64,000 bases of DNA from Diorhabda sublineata (taxonomy: Eukaryota > Arthropoda > Insecta > Coleoptera > Chrysomelidae). Where the stretch lies: assembly GCF_026230105.1 (NCBI RefSeq), contig NC_079484.1, positions 11,361,805 to 11,425,804 of the forward strand, in the 5' to 3' direction. Both the position numbers and the translations under genes were made by a program. How positions within the stretch are numbered: the first letter of the stretch is position 1; each line of letters opens with the position of its first letter. The notes under the pieces are model-generated. The model made no database searches. It had not been told where the DNA came from and was given only the letters and a program-made list of their open reading frames with translations. Shown here one piece after another: positions 34,690-45,947 of this stretch.

Positions 34690-35430
34690 GTCTTCTCACA
34701 GAACATATCCTAAGAAAAAATGCAAATTTAGTTGCTAATCAGTGGAACCAGCATGGCGGATTTTCGATGCCAATGCCCTCGATTGTACATGGCAGAACTA
34801 ATCTATTTTCGACGCCCATTTAAATTTACAACAAAGAATATCTACAATATTCTATGTTATTTATTTCCATCCAGTTCCGATTTAGCAGTTTCCAGAATTC
34901 ACGACAAAAACATCTTAGAACTGGAACACGTTTATTTACAAAATAATATTTACATATATCTTCAACCAAGGAAAATTCGTAGACATGATTACAATATCAC
35001 TTTTAAAATGAAAACTGACAAAACCAAAGTTTTATCCTCTATAGTCATCGTTTGCTGTACTTTGACTTTGAATATTTCTTAACTGTGAATGAATGAATTC
35101 TTTAGATACAGTATTTAAACTTTCTTCTATACAGTCAAATGCTCCAATTTCGCACGTCCTCTTCAATGTCTTCAACTGCTCTTTGTTACTCTTTAAACTA
35201 TTTTTCAATTTTAATAATTTATCTGTTGTATTCCGATGAACTTGATCATTACCATTTTCCCAAGTGTTGAATTGCTCTTACTAGTTCCAGCTATAGTCAA
35301 AAAACCAGATTTTTGTTTGTCAAAACTACTAATTTTCTCTGTAACAATGGAGGCTGAAAATCCTCTTGAAAACTCCAATGGCTCTTCTATAAGTAAATTG
35401 CCAGATATTGACGCATGAAAACACAACTCG
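34690..35430 (-). pseudogene. P-element/THAP9-like transposase relic
   Basis: The minus strand shows SGFLTIAGTSKSNSTLGKMV (frame 35211-35426) and, in a second frame at about 35100-35220, DKLLKLKNSLKSNKEQLKTL followed by FIHSQLRNIQSQ. Then, in a third frame, IEDKTLVLSVFIL occurs at about 35010-35050. A coiled-coil followed by FxxxQLRxxK and (Y/W)TxEDKxLALSLY is the layout of P-element and THAP9-type transposases after their THAP domain. Frameshifts disable it. The resemblance is moderate. Confidence 0.4.
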
Positions 35431-35434
35431 ATGC

Positions 35435-36500
35435 TCTTCGACGATCATATCAGTGTCTACAATATAAATATTCTTGGTTTACTATATGGTCATTAACTTT
35501 GGCGTAACTAAATGGAAGTACACAATGAAGGCCGATGAGAGGTAGGAATAGATGGGATAGCTTTATACTTCAAATGTTATCAATTAAAATTTGTAAAATA
35601 AATTTTCCAGAAAATGATTTTCACACAGCGATTTGATGTTATGCATTGAATTTTATAAAATTCTTCTCATTTAGAACAAACATCAGGAACGCGTTTGGGA
35701 AATTTAAGCAAATAATTATTTATCTGGCAATTGTCATTGACAGTAATGACACATTTTTAGTCACCAACCACGATTGGTAAGTGGCAGAACTAAATTTGTG
35801 TTGCTGAAATCTAGATGCAAGTCGACATTTTTACCGGGTATGTTCTGTGCGTCCTCTACTATTACCTATTACCTATCTTATCTAGTGTTTTGTAAGAAAT
35901 TTCATTTAACGTGATTTGAAACATCGTCCATATTGTGATGGTGGACAAACAGTGATTTTATTTCATATGTATATAGAAAATTCATTGTTTCTAGCACTTT
36001 TTTAATCAAATGAATATCTTTGTCCCAAAAAAAGAATAGAAAATAAAGCTACTAATAATAATTTTGATGTAAATAATGCAATGTTTCTTACCCAAGACAA
36101 TAGGGCAGCTGATTGTAGATAATTATTATATTGTTATATGATTTGACTCGAATATTTTTATATAAACAAACCAATCTATTCGTAAAAATCCTTATTTAAG
36201 GGAAAATCCAATATTCTAATTATTCTCAATGTTTAATTCTAAATACTTCAATTATTTATTATTTTTCTAAACACCTCTAAACAAACACATTCTGTACACG
36301 TTCAAAGTAATTTTTCATCTATTTTGCAGATATTTTGCATTTGTCACAATAATAATCTGACAAAGACTATAAATAGTAAGACAGCCTCAAAAAACATTTT
36401 ATACCTATTTTTATAACTTTGTAGATAGTTTCTTTTACTTCATTAACAATCAATTAAAATTCCTCTGAATAAATAGTATCAATCTATGGAGTTTAGACTT
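35435..36500. other. Intergenic stretch upstream of the SAMD1-like gene
   Basis: No exon or repeat recognised. Confidence 0.5.
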
Positions 36501-36599
36501 TGTTATGCGCGCGCAGTATATCTGAATGATAATATGCTGCTTAGTTGCTAGCTTCAGAGACTTTCTATCAAGTATACATCAATTTACATTGAAAACTAG

Positions 36600-36849
36600 T
36601 TCATCGATAATAGTCAGAGAACATGGTTTTAGATACTACGATTTTGTTGTTATAAATTTGGCAACATCGTCGTAATCGCGCTTTGATGTTCTTCTACGTT
36701 GGGTGTGCTAATAGAGTCTAGTCACCTTTTTATTTTTCGATAAAGTTGTGTTTAGAACTTTGTTAAAAACTAATTCAAATAATTTGAATACTTGTGTATG
36801 CGTGAGAGGCGACAAACTGATAATTCGCAGCGTAAATAAATGCAAAAAG
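36600..36849 (+). promoter_or_regulatory. Probable promoter and untranslated first exon of the SAMD1-like gene
   Basis: The coding exon starts at an acceptor only one base before its ATG, so an upstream non-coding exon is expected. A donor AAAAAG|GTAAAA at 36850 follows a region (36700-36849) without long frames and with more GC than its surroundings. No TATA box is clear. The exact start is not determinable here. Confidence 0.4.
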
Positions 36850-37137
36850 GTAAAATTATAATATTGTTAGGTAGTTTTATATTTTACTAGTCACCACCGA
36901 CCGCGGGAAATAGCAGCGTTTCTCTCATGCCAAATTTTTTATTTGAAACTGTTGATATTTCATTTATTTAACCAATATCTCATCTGCTAGATTAGAGATA
37001 TAGATATTAACTAATAACTACTCCATATTTGTTTCTATTATGAGGTTTCTTGTAATATAAAACTATGTATGTATATGTATATTTTTATTATGGTTCAAAT
37101 GTGCCAAATACATTTTTCATATATCTTCGATTTATAG

Positions 37138-39338
37138 GATGTCAACAATTAATAGAAGAGACAATGTTTTGGAAGCAATTGATCAAATGCGGCGACGAAA
37201 AGCTCGCCCAGATAGTGAAAGAATTTGTAAATACTTGAATCGCCGGTTTTACGTCAATGTCCAAGAAGCTAAAAATGATTTAGACTGGTGTGTTGCTAAT
37301 AAATACGTATTCAAAGTTGAATATAAGGGACGCATAAGTTATCGTATTGCTGCGAAAAAAAATGCGCAACAACGATATGTGGATGGGAAGGGAACAGATA
37401 ATATGCTCGATAAAAATTATAAAACAAATTTTCAATTCATTGAATTGTTAACAAATGCTTTCGGAGAATTGATAATGAGAAATCCTGACTACCTGAAAAC
37501 CGGTATACCCCGTATTGAAATAATAAACATTATATTAGCAAAAGATAAAGTTAGGTACACCAAAAAGTATATTTGTTTACTATTAGAAAAAGAAGTCGAG
37601 AGAGGCGAATTGATAAAAACAGAAAATGGCAATTATCTCATGCAGCCTTCATGCAGGAAAAATCTAAGAAACTTCAAACTGGATGAAATAGAAAATGTAA
37701 AAGAAGTAAGCAACGAACAGTGTCAGTTGAATAAGAACTATGACAATCATGAATTTATTAAAGAAACCAATAAATATTCAGAAAGAAAATATAACAATGA
37801 TCATCAATATAAAAACATGGATTCCCCAAACAAGTCTGTGGATAATGGAAAATTCAGTATGAGGAATGGACTTAAGGTTAGTGCAATTCAGTTTTCTATT
37901 TTTAATTTTTTTATTTTATCTTTTAAACTTTTTACTTTTTGAACTATAATATTTGGATTTCGTTAATAGAGATCAAAGAGAGTATTTGATCGATCAGATG
38001 ACCATGTCCCCAAAAAGAGAGGCCGTCCTATAGGATCATTAAAACGATCAACCTTAGAACACCAACTTGCTAGACAGAAATCTAAAGACAGTCCAGAAAT
38101 TCTGCATGAATCAAAAACATCAACATGTAATAGAGAAAAACATGATGTTTGCCATAAAAAAAATAAAAAGGGATCAAATGGTGGATTCATTGCATGCAAG
38201 GAATGTAACATTAGAGGTAAATATGTCCAATATGTCTTTGGGTTATTTATAATTGTTGTAATTGTTTTGTTTATTACTGTTAAAAATTATCAAATATTGA
38301 TGTGCACTCATTGCCAAATGTCAAACTAGAAATTAACAAAATCCAATACAATGTCAATTATTTTGGTCAAAATATTCATATTTTGTCCATAAAATGAGGT
38401 TCTCAAGGAGCTGCGGACCCTAAGAACGCGGGATTTGACGAAACTAGCGTGTAGCTTGGCTCCCTTTCTCCCAGCCCCTGCCCCAACGAACTGTCTACAA
38501 CATTAATTCTTGTCTTGTTAGCCGTGAAAGATAGAGCTACCATTTGATTCTCTTACCAGGTGCAAATTACGCTCTGTGATTCGTTTTTTGTGCGAGGTCC
38601 TCCGGTGGATATTCAGTTCCAACTGTGTGAGGTATATGGGGAAAATTGTATGAGTGTGCAACATATTTGATTCAGGTATAATCTATATAATATAATCTAG
38701 AAAGAATATGGTACACGGCATGCACAAATGCTTTGATCTAAACGACGATTATGTTGAAAAAAATGAGGGAAGTCTAAGCTTTCCAACATATATTATTCAA
38801 TACGTTGGGAACTTTATTTTGATGACAAGCCTCGTATCTCATATGTGATTTGGATTTTTCATAAAAATCACTTTACAGATAAAAATGCTACTCCAACTTC
38901 TAATTTTGGTATCCCTTCTCTATCTTTTTCTCCGTCTCGACTGAGCCCTCAAACTGAAAGATGGACTCGAAATTTTAAGAGTAAAAAAGATATTGATAAA
39001 AATGACATTGATGCTTCAATTCCTGATGCAACATATTGGACGGCAGACGAAGTGTATGATTACTTTGCGCAATATTTTCCAGAAGAGGCAAAAATATTTA
39101 AAGAACAGGTAATATCTCTATATTTGTACATAACTACTATTAAATGTGTTTGGGCATCATATTATTGTGAAAAATTGTTTTATTTTTTCAGGAAATTGAT
39201 GGCAGATCTCTTCTTCTATTGAAAAGGATAGACGTGTTAACAAATCTTAATTTGAAATTGCGTCCAGCATTGAAAATCTACAAACATGTTGTGAAATTAC
39301 AACTAAGAAGAGCTGATTACAAATTGTATTGGTGGTAA
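37138..39338 (+). CDS. SAMD1: SAMD1-like chromatin protein (tandem winged-helix, AT-hook, SAM), 453 aa in 4 exons
   Basis: Coding exons are 37139-37876, 37970-38216, 38879-39108 and 39192-39338, with AG/GT borders and phases 0, 1 and 0. The start ATG (37139) follows the acceptor TTTATAG. Residues about 5-72 form a winged helix with ARPDSERICKYLNRR and YKGRISYR, very close to the SAMD1 (atherin) DNA-binding domain that reads unmethylated CpG motifs. Residues about 95-180 look like a second winged helix, a layout seen in KAT6 N-termini. Exon 2 contributes an AT-hook-like KKRGRPIGS and a Cys cluster (C, CH, CxxC) that could be half of a zinc finger. The C-terminus is a SAM domain (YWTADEVYDYF, EQEIDGRSLLLLKRIDVL, LRPALKIY). 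A nuclear chromatin role is inferred from the family. The frame is fully intact. Confidence 0.88.
37139..37876 (+). CDS. SAMD1: SAMD1-like coding exon 1 (tandem winged helices)
   Basis: 246 codons from ATG to donor CTTAAG|GTTAGT. It contains both winged-helix modules and then a charged, Asn/Lys-rich linker. Unspliced, the frame would continue for 22 codons of intron. Confidence 0.9.
37970..38216 (+). CDS. SAMD1: SAMD1-like coding exon 2 (AT-hook and Cys cluster)
   Basis: Acceptor GTTAATAG, donor AGAG|GTAAAT, 247 nt ending in phase 1. It begins RSKRVFDRSDDHVPKKRGRP and ends GGFIACKECNIR. Part of it is duplicated at 33.6 kb. Confidence 0.85.
38400..38790 (+). pseudogene. Mariner relic in SAMD1-like intron 2
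   Basis: The plus strand at about 38590-38670 reads DIQFQLCEVYGENCMSVQHI, matching the mariner IHRQLCEVYGENxMSxQxV segment. By about 38735-38770 it reaches FDLNDDYVEK, matching the C-terminal CLNxxGDYVEK. The whole catalytic middle is missing, so it is an internally deleted copy. It belongs to the same broad mariner group as the 33718-34528 copy. Confidence 0.6.
38879..39108 (+). CDS. SAMD1: SAMD1-like coding exon 3 (start of SAM domain)
   Basis: Acceptor TCACTTTACAG; the first two bases complete the Asp codon begun in exon 2. It holds a Ser/Pro linker and YWTADEVYDYFAQYFPEEAK. Donor GAACAG|GTAATA. Confidence 0.9.
39192..39338 (+). CDS. SAMD1: SAMD1-like coding exon 4 (end of SAM domain, stop)
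   Basis: Acceptor TATTTTTTCAG; 48 codons starting EIDGRSLLLLKRIDVL and ending DYKLYWW before TAA. The split of the SAM domain at EQ|EIDG is the usual kind of SAM intron position. Confidence 0.92.
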   Translation, partial: EIDGRSLLLLKRIDVLTNLNLKLRPALKIYKHVVKLQLRRADYKLYWW

Positions 39339-39390
39339 CTTGCTTTTAATGGTGGGAATCCCTTCAATTTATTGTAACATCCTATTCTAG

Positions 39391-39396
39391 AATAAA
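39391..39396 (+). terminator. SAMD1-like poly(A) signal AATAAA
   Basis: The first AATAAA after the stop codon, 52 bp downstream. Confidence 0.65.
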
Positions 39397-39689
39397 GAAA
39401 AATATTCATGATAGAAATTATGAACTGAAATATTTCCTAGATCCTTATTAAATTTTTCTTGTTAACTACTCCCCCGTCAGTTTTTCTCTTCAACTATTCC
39501 TTTTTCCATCCACTTTCATACCATGAATATTAAACACTTTGAAAACCTGAAAATTGTTACACTTAGACAAGACGAATAATACTTGAACAAGTGTACGAAA
39601 TACCCAGTATGGAAGGCGGCCAGGAGGCTAAAAAGTTCAATCACCTAGAACTCAAAGCACCTTGGAAATATCCTAAACTGCTCCAAGGG

Positions 39690-39985
39690 AAATATCCGCA
39701 ATGATTAAAAAATATATCAACTTTAAGACAGCTCCTGAATTTAACTCAATCGCAGGAAAAATAATAAGGCATTCACCAAGAAAGTTGTAATTAAATTAAA
39801 GCATATTATTAATGCTGCCTTCCAACTTAAGCATGTACCTACCTTGTGGAAATTCATACTGGTTCCCTTCCAGAGAAAACCCAAATGTAGTATCTTCATG
39901 TAAGCCAATATCACTATTATAAAAGATATAAGTCCTATACTTGATGAAAGAAAATTGATACCTTCACATCAGTCTGGGTTCATGG
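39690..39985 (+). pseudogene. Jockey-like LINE reverse transcriptase fragment
   Basis: The plus strand reads APEFNSIAGKIIRHSPRKVV, then IINAAFQLKHVPTLWK and, after stops, ILDERKLIPSHQSGF. These match the RT fingers of Jockey-clade LINEs (APGxDxIxxxxLKxLP, CLxxxYFPxxWK, LIPxHQFGFR). The SYRPISLLP block between them is deleted. Confidence 0.7.
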
Positions 39986-39989
39986 AAAT

Positions 39990-40419
39990 CAATAAGGTCA
40001 CTGCTATGTACTGTAATTTTACAAAAAAAAAACAAATGAGTCAAAGCAAATATGAACCACTTGTAAAAGGTAATTCTCACTATGCATATGGTCGACTACC
40101 GAATGGTAATGAAGCTACTGTTTCAACACAATATATAGCTCTTAGGGAAAACCCAAATATGCGACAATGGAAGAAAAATCAGCAATGCCTAGAAGAAGAA
40201 TACCAATGTATGGTTTTATCAAATCCATATCAAGAGGTGCCATTCCCTTCCAACAGTAATGATCAGTGCATAAGTCTCCAGTCGACCATCAGCCCCATCC
40301 AGATAATTAAAAGAACAGTTATGGGCTCATGTAGACTCTCACTCCGTTTCCACACTCTTTCTGAACTCTCTTCGCATTCACAACGGTCCCAACATGAAAG
40401 AAGATCCCTGTATACTTAA
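39990..40419 (+). pseudogene. Unrecognised open frame, possibly LTR-element derived
   Basis: A frame continuous with the end of the Jockey fragment reads on for about 140 codons, including KYEPLVKGNSHYAYGRLPNG and NEATVSTQYIAL. The RLPNGxEATVSTxxLA phrase resembles the region after the integrase in some insect Ty3/gypsy-type proteins, but I cannot place it firmly. There is no start codon or splice context of its own. Confidence 0.3.
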
Positions 40420-40429
40420 GAGACTACAT

Positions 40430-41350
40430 TTAAAACTGTGTGAAAAAAAATGACCGGGAGTGAATGTCCTTATTTATTGTTACATTTATTTGTAGTTACT
40501 TTATATTATTATTGTATGTCATTGGCAGGTATATCTCTTATGTAGTAGATTAGTTTTCAGTTTATTATGCCTTCATTTCCGAGGTTGTTTATTAGGTACA
40601 GATGCACCCTGATACTACCGACTTAACAAACGACAATACCAACCTATAGAGAAGAATCAAGACGAATATAATCAGATTACAATTTAAGAAAACATTTACC
40701 ATTATCTTTGAAAAATTACTTAAAAACGCGTAATACTCCAGGTTTTCTGTCTCCTTCGTAATGAGATCGTTCATTCAAATGATCAACCATCTAATTTTCC
40801 AAAAATTATCGTGGTGAAAACACAGATAAATATTCTTCAGACACTAATTAAATTTTCAGTCCAATTCTTCGGTAGATTCTTTTCTCAAACCACAGTGGTC
40901 ATGATAGATGAAAAATTAATAGACATGGCCATGAATTCGTAAAGCCTCCTTATAAAAAAATCTGATCCAATATTTTTTTTTAAATTTTCATTTTTAATAT
41001 GTTGTTAAAAACCTTCAAAGTAATTATGAAAACTCCTAAACAAATGAAACTCTCAAGAAATTTTACCGAAATGGTGAAGATACCGCTTACTTAAATAATT
41101 AGCCACCTAACCTCTAAACTCCCATGTGAAAAGTATCCGTCGAAATGCTTTAGATAAGGAAAGCGCTAGATTAACATCAGGGTAAATTTCTTTTAGCTAA
41201 TATTTACTACATTAGCTTTGTCGCGGTATATATCCTGAACACATTCTATCATCAGATTCATGCGCAGCTAGAAATTGCGCGTTCCCGGTGTTAATAAACA
41301 TATTTAGGATTCAAAATATAGTGTTGGTGGAAGACATATTTCTAATTCCG
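40430..41350. other. Intergenic stretch, nothing recognised
   Basis: AT-rich, without repeats or exons that I could identify. Confidence 0.5.
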
Positions 41351-41361
41351 AACGTTCAAGG

Positions 41362-41561
41362 CATATATGTAATACTCCTGATTGGACGCTTCCTAAAAGT
41401 GGATGGTGTTCCAATTAAGTGAAACAGATCGTGTATTGTTCTCTCGATTGCTTTAGTCAGATTTGCACATATTAGTATGCCCAATATAGATAAAGTGTCT
41501 CGAAGGAGAGAGGAACATTCTTTCCAATAACATCTGTCCATATAAGAGTATTACATATATG
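41362..41561. mobile_element. MITE copy 3
   Basis: Same family as 33148-33402. It starts CATATATGTAATACTCC and ends with the complement AGAGTATTACATATATG. The interior is shortened to 200 bp. Flanks GTTCAAGG and GCCCAATG match at 5 of 8 positions, consistent with an old, eroded duplication. Confidence 0.8.
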
Positions 41562-41689
41562 GCCCAATGTATCATCGGACCTGGGTTATCTCTGGCCTAT
41601 GTGTTTTTCTACGTACTTGTATTTGAAAAAAACGAGGTTGTTGACTTTATACAAATATCAAGAATACCTAAACCATTGGCCAGTTAATT

Positions 41690-42480
41690 ATTATTACGAG
41701 CTCGTCCCCGACATGGGCTGTGAAGTTGACTATGATTCTGGAAATGGAAGTAATGAATCCTTATAGTTTCCAATCGGACTTTACAAACAGAACCATTAAA
41801 GTGGTTTCTGAAAAAGTATTTCTTCATCCTTCTGAGAGTAACACGGTGTAGGCAGCTATACAGGAAGATATTGCTCTACCTGCACGAAGCGAAACCATAA
41901 TAGTAGTGCGGCTACAGGAGTTCATGGAAGAATATACATTGGTTATGGAACCACCACGAAGAGGTTAGCAGAGTAGGACTAGTACTAGAGATTCCAGCAC
42001 GTGTAATAAATGTAAATGATAACCCGATTACCATAAAACAGGGAACCAGGGTTGCGTACCAGAAACGTCTATAGTAAGCCAAACGACAATAACGGAAAAT
42101 TTCCATAACCGATTCGAACAGATGACGTCAGTAGCTGGCCAATTCTTGAATCGAGCTGAGAAAAGAAAAATGAGGGAATTTATCTTATATCAGTATAAAG
42201 ACCTATTAGTACCAAAAGAAGGGGAGGGTGGTAGGACATCAGCCATCAAACACAAAATTGATACTGGTGATGCCAAGCCAATCAGACAAGCAGCCGCAGA
42301 CTACCAAGAGCAAAGAGAGAGGAAGCTGAAAGAATAATTGGAGAGATGGAAGTGGAGAAAGTAATAGAATCATCTACTAGTCCATGAGTGTCTCAAATAG
42401 TGCTCGTCAAAAAAAAATGGAACTACGAGATTCTATGTAGTCCATCGTCAGTTAACAAAGTCCCGAAGAAAAATATTAAA
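41690..42480 (+). pseudogene. Ty3/gypsy pol fragment (protease region to start of RT)
   Basis: The plus strand reads IALPARSETIIVVRLQEFME (about 41875-41930; region between protease and RT). A frame at 42122-42337 gives YKDLLVPKEGEGGRTSAIKH and IDTGDAKPIRQAA, the usual lead into the gypsy reverse transcriptase. After stops, VLVKKKNGTTRFYVVHRQL (about 42400-42450) is the VxKKDGTxRFCVDYRxLN motif. The fragment ends there, before the YxDD box. Confidence 0.8.
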
Positions 42481-42799
42481 TTATGTAGTAAAGTGAATAT
42501 TATATATATTTTATTATCCTAGCTAGTTTTACATTCAAATTATAATTTCAGATGTTCATAAATTTAAATAAAGACATACCGAGAACAAAGCTATTATTTT
42601 GTACTAGGCAAGTCATTGATATTTTCAATAATAAAATGCTTGAGTCAGAAGTCAATTAATTTTTTTAACTTTGCATACTTCAATTCATCTACAGCTGCTA
42701 CATTCATACCATACCCTTTGTCCACACATGTGCTATTCTGTTTTGAACTGTTATTTATCCTATACAGCTGGATACTTTTTGAACTTTTTTCCCATAACC

Positions 42800-43059
42800 A
42801 ATACTTCTACTCTCTACCCTCCATACTCCCGAGGTACAAATAAAAGAGAGACAGGAGTGGAATGTCCCACTATTAAGATGCCGACAATATACTATTTTCT
42901 CTCTCGTTCCAGATGATACCTCGTACAGGTTGCGCATGCTTGAGAATGCGAAGAACCGTGCTGAAACCTCAGAAGATAGAGAAATCGTTGTCATTCTGTC
43001 TTCCTTAATCGGAACATTTCACTTACAAAAACTGTCCGTATAGTAGTATTACATATTCG
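42800..43059. mobile_element. Diverged relative of the CATATATG MITE family
   Basis: The right end AACTGTCCGTATAGTAGTAT followed by TACATATTCG (about 43030-43059) matches the terminal repeat of the three other copies. Internal motifs such as TTTTCTCTCTCGTTCCA also recur. The left end is not clear, so the boundaries are approximate. Confidence 0.55.
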
Positions 43060-43064
43060 GTTTT

Positions 43065-45090
43065 AAGAGACTCGTACTATTTTGCTCCTGTCAATTTTAA
43101 AAGATATATTGGCAAATCTGTGGTATTTATCTTCTTCTTTTATAAAAGTAGTTCGTATATAAACCACAGATGCTAGATAGCCATCTAACCTCTGTGACAT
43201 AAACATTGGATCCCAATGAGAGTCAACTACTTATAAGCGTAAGATAGGTGTCGATTTCATTCCTGCAAAACTCACCGGCTTATTATAAAACAATGTTATA
43301 ATATTGAAACCGTATTAAGTGTTATTTTACTTGAACATATATAACACAATTTTCCTGTCTTACTACTCTGCTGGCAATTTTGACATTTTCTTGTTCCACC
43401 CGTCAAATTCAAACATCCCAATATTTTACAAATATTTCTACAAAGAGAGGAAAAAGTTCAAGAACTTTGAAAGAATGTGTTTCATTATTTACATATAAAC
43501 TGTTTTAAGTTAGAATATTCACTACATTTTCAGCAATCACAATATTTCCCTTGCGAAAATTATTTTGTTTTTTAAAATTAATGAACGAAAAAATATGTTT
43601 CAATTTTGATATTGTAAATGGTTGTGGCAACTATGCATATTTATAAACAGCATCATCTTTAACCTAACTTGTAATACGGTGGTTGATTTGTTATGAAAAA
43701 ACTAATAATTTCTCTTGGAATGTTTTTAAAGTTAATCGATACTCCACATCTTGTGAAATTATTCATGATTACCAAGTATTCCTATTGGCATAATCTTTAT
43801 ATTTTTCTGTGTGTTATTAAATCAAGTAACCTCTCAGAAGTGAGAAATCTTTCCTTACAATCTGAACTCTTTCACGTTCGTTTACCATAGTGTTTGGATT
43901 ATTTAATATAAATATTCTGGATTATCTAAAGGTGAGTAATTTAAGCTGTCATTATATTAAATTAAACTTATATTATCCCTATATAGGAATAATTTGAGCA
44001 TTCACAAATCTGCAATAAATCTTATGTCGTACTTATTATGTAGATTTTAACGAAAGCTTATTTTCATTAAACTCACTACACAAATTTACTAAACCTATTT
44101 TTTCAAACACTGTCTTCAATTATTATCTATATGTGAAAAGAATAAAATTTTACTTTGCTACAAGTATATACTGATATATAATATTTTATTTATTTTCTAT
44201 TGCAAGTGTTGTCATAAATGTCTTTGAATATTCACATATCTTGAGTATTTGGGATTGACTTAAGACTTCAGTTACATCCTCAATCTATTGTTTCTTTGCA
44301 TGAAATCTCAGATAATTTGAACTATTTATTTTAAGTGTAGATCATTTAAAACTATATCCCATTTAATTTTAATGAAATCGGATTAATTGAGATATATACA
44401 TCCCCCCTTACCAATTCACTACCAACGTTTACGTTTTACGGAATTAACTCAGTTATTAATAATTATTTGACAAATAATTAATAAGTTTGAAGGTATATTA
44501 ACTTATTTTTTGATTAGTACCTAGTGATTAACATCGTGATTATTATTTGCGAATTTATTTTTATTTTACTTTCTTATTGACAAGTGCATTTTGGATTAGA
44601 ATACAATAAACTGATTGAATTTCTCAGTTTATCATTCTATTTGACCCACCTTTTCAAAGTTAGAACAGGTAAGCTGATATTATCAGCTCAATTTGGAAAA
44701 AATCAGATAATCTGCAAAAAAAACTATATAAATATCTAAAACAATGCCAAAAAATACCACAGATGTTAGGCTAGGCATATATATACAACTTTTAATTGCG
44801 CAAATATTTGGTTGTTTGACAAAAGTCTATATATCAAATGGGAATGTGCATACAGCTCGGCTGATAGTTGTTCGATTAAAAAATCATGAAAACACATCAA
44901 CTGCCTTCTGATCAAACAGTGTCCATAGCCTTGTATTGGAGTGTGAATACAAAACACTAAATGCTCTAATCAGGTCAGTTGTGTTTTAGAGGTTTTGGAT
45001 GAACCTAAAGTTATTCAGGTGCTCTCGAAATGGCGGGACTTGTCTTCATAGATGATGTCAAGTACTTCATTGAATGTATAGAGAAGGGAT
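43065..45090. other. Intergenic AT-rich stretch
   Basis: No gene recognised. Frames at 43693-43890 and 44766-44957 lack family resemblance and splice context. Confidence 0.5.
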
Positions 45091-45094
45091 TGTT

Positions 45095-45525
45095 TTGGGA
45101 GTCATTTTGGTTTTACGGCCACTCTGTACCTATACCTAAAAGATATTTTGTACAACACTTTACATTTCATGATATTATTATGAATTATTTGGGTAGTGTA
45201 TAGCCTGGCGTGTTTCTCCATTGAGACTCTTATCTGATTATTTAGCCATCTGTTCAGTTCTTTATTCATGTGGCTTCTCATGAGACCACAATTGGGCTCT
45301 GGTACTAGATATGCAGTCGTTGTTCCTTTTTTGATAAGCCTGTCTGTTTCTTCTTTGCGTGATATACCCTGTTGGCCTGGTAGCAAAATTAGGATAACTT
45401 TGTTTTTGCTAGCTAATGCTTTTAGACTTTGTTTGCACTTTTGGATGTGCACTTAATAGCTTTCAGGACCTTCAAGATCGCTTGACTATCGGCCCTGTAT
45501 GTTAAGTCATTGAAGAAATATTTAG
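45095..45525 (-). pseudogene. LINE RNase H domain fragment (Jockey/I-like)
   Basis: Minus frame 45102-45452 reads CKQSLKALASKNKVILILLP and GQQGISRKEETDRLIKKGTT. This corresponds to the RNase H motif WVPGHxGIxGNExADxLAKxG, with TAYLVPEPNCGL (the PEP..G block) after it. Just upstream (about 45460-45515) RADSQAILKVL matches YSDSQAAIKAL. The His of the PGH motif is changed to Gln. Confidence 0.65.
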
Positions 45526-45529
45526 ACAT

Positions 45530-45935
45530 TAATCTAAATAAAATATGGTAGAAAATATGTCGAGAAGTTCTCTCAAGATGGGTTAAACAAGACTTATGTG
45601 TGGACCAATTATAAAAATGATTTAATTGATACTTCTTTCAGTCATTCTGTGAAAGTCGAAAAAATTATCAGGACAATTCTTCAAGGTACCATGGAACTCC
45701 ATTTATTAATCTGTTGCCGAAAATAGGATGAACAGAGTGTCTTCATTTTCTTTTCCTCTTTTCATCTTCCAAATAAAGTAAAGCACTGACCAGAGCTCTT
45801 CAATTAATCATTTTATATTATTAATAAGGAATGAGGGTTGATCGAGATCTCATCGAATATTAATTTCTCTATGCGCACTTTACACAAGTAAATAGATAGT
45901 TCAGTTGAGGTAAAATCGTTGACACGGTCAATTTC
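45530..45935. other. Intergenic stretch, nothing recognised
   Basis: No coding or repeat signal. Confidence 0.5.
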
Positions 45936-45947
45936 GACTCAAGATTC

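Noticed and set aside
34732..35082. Plus frame of 116 codons
   Set aside because: It overlaps the P/THAP-like relic that reads on the minus strand and has no family resemblance itself.
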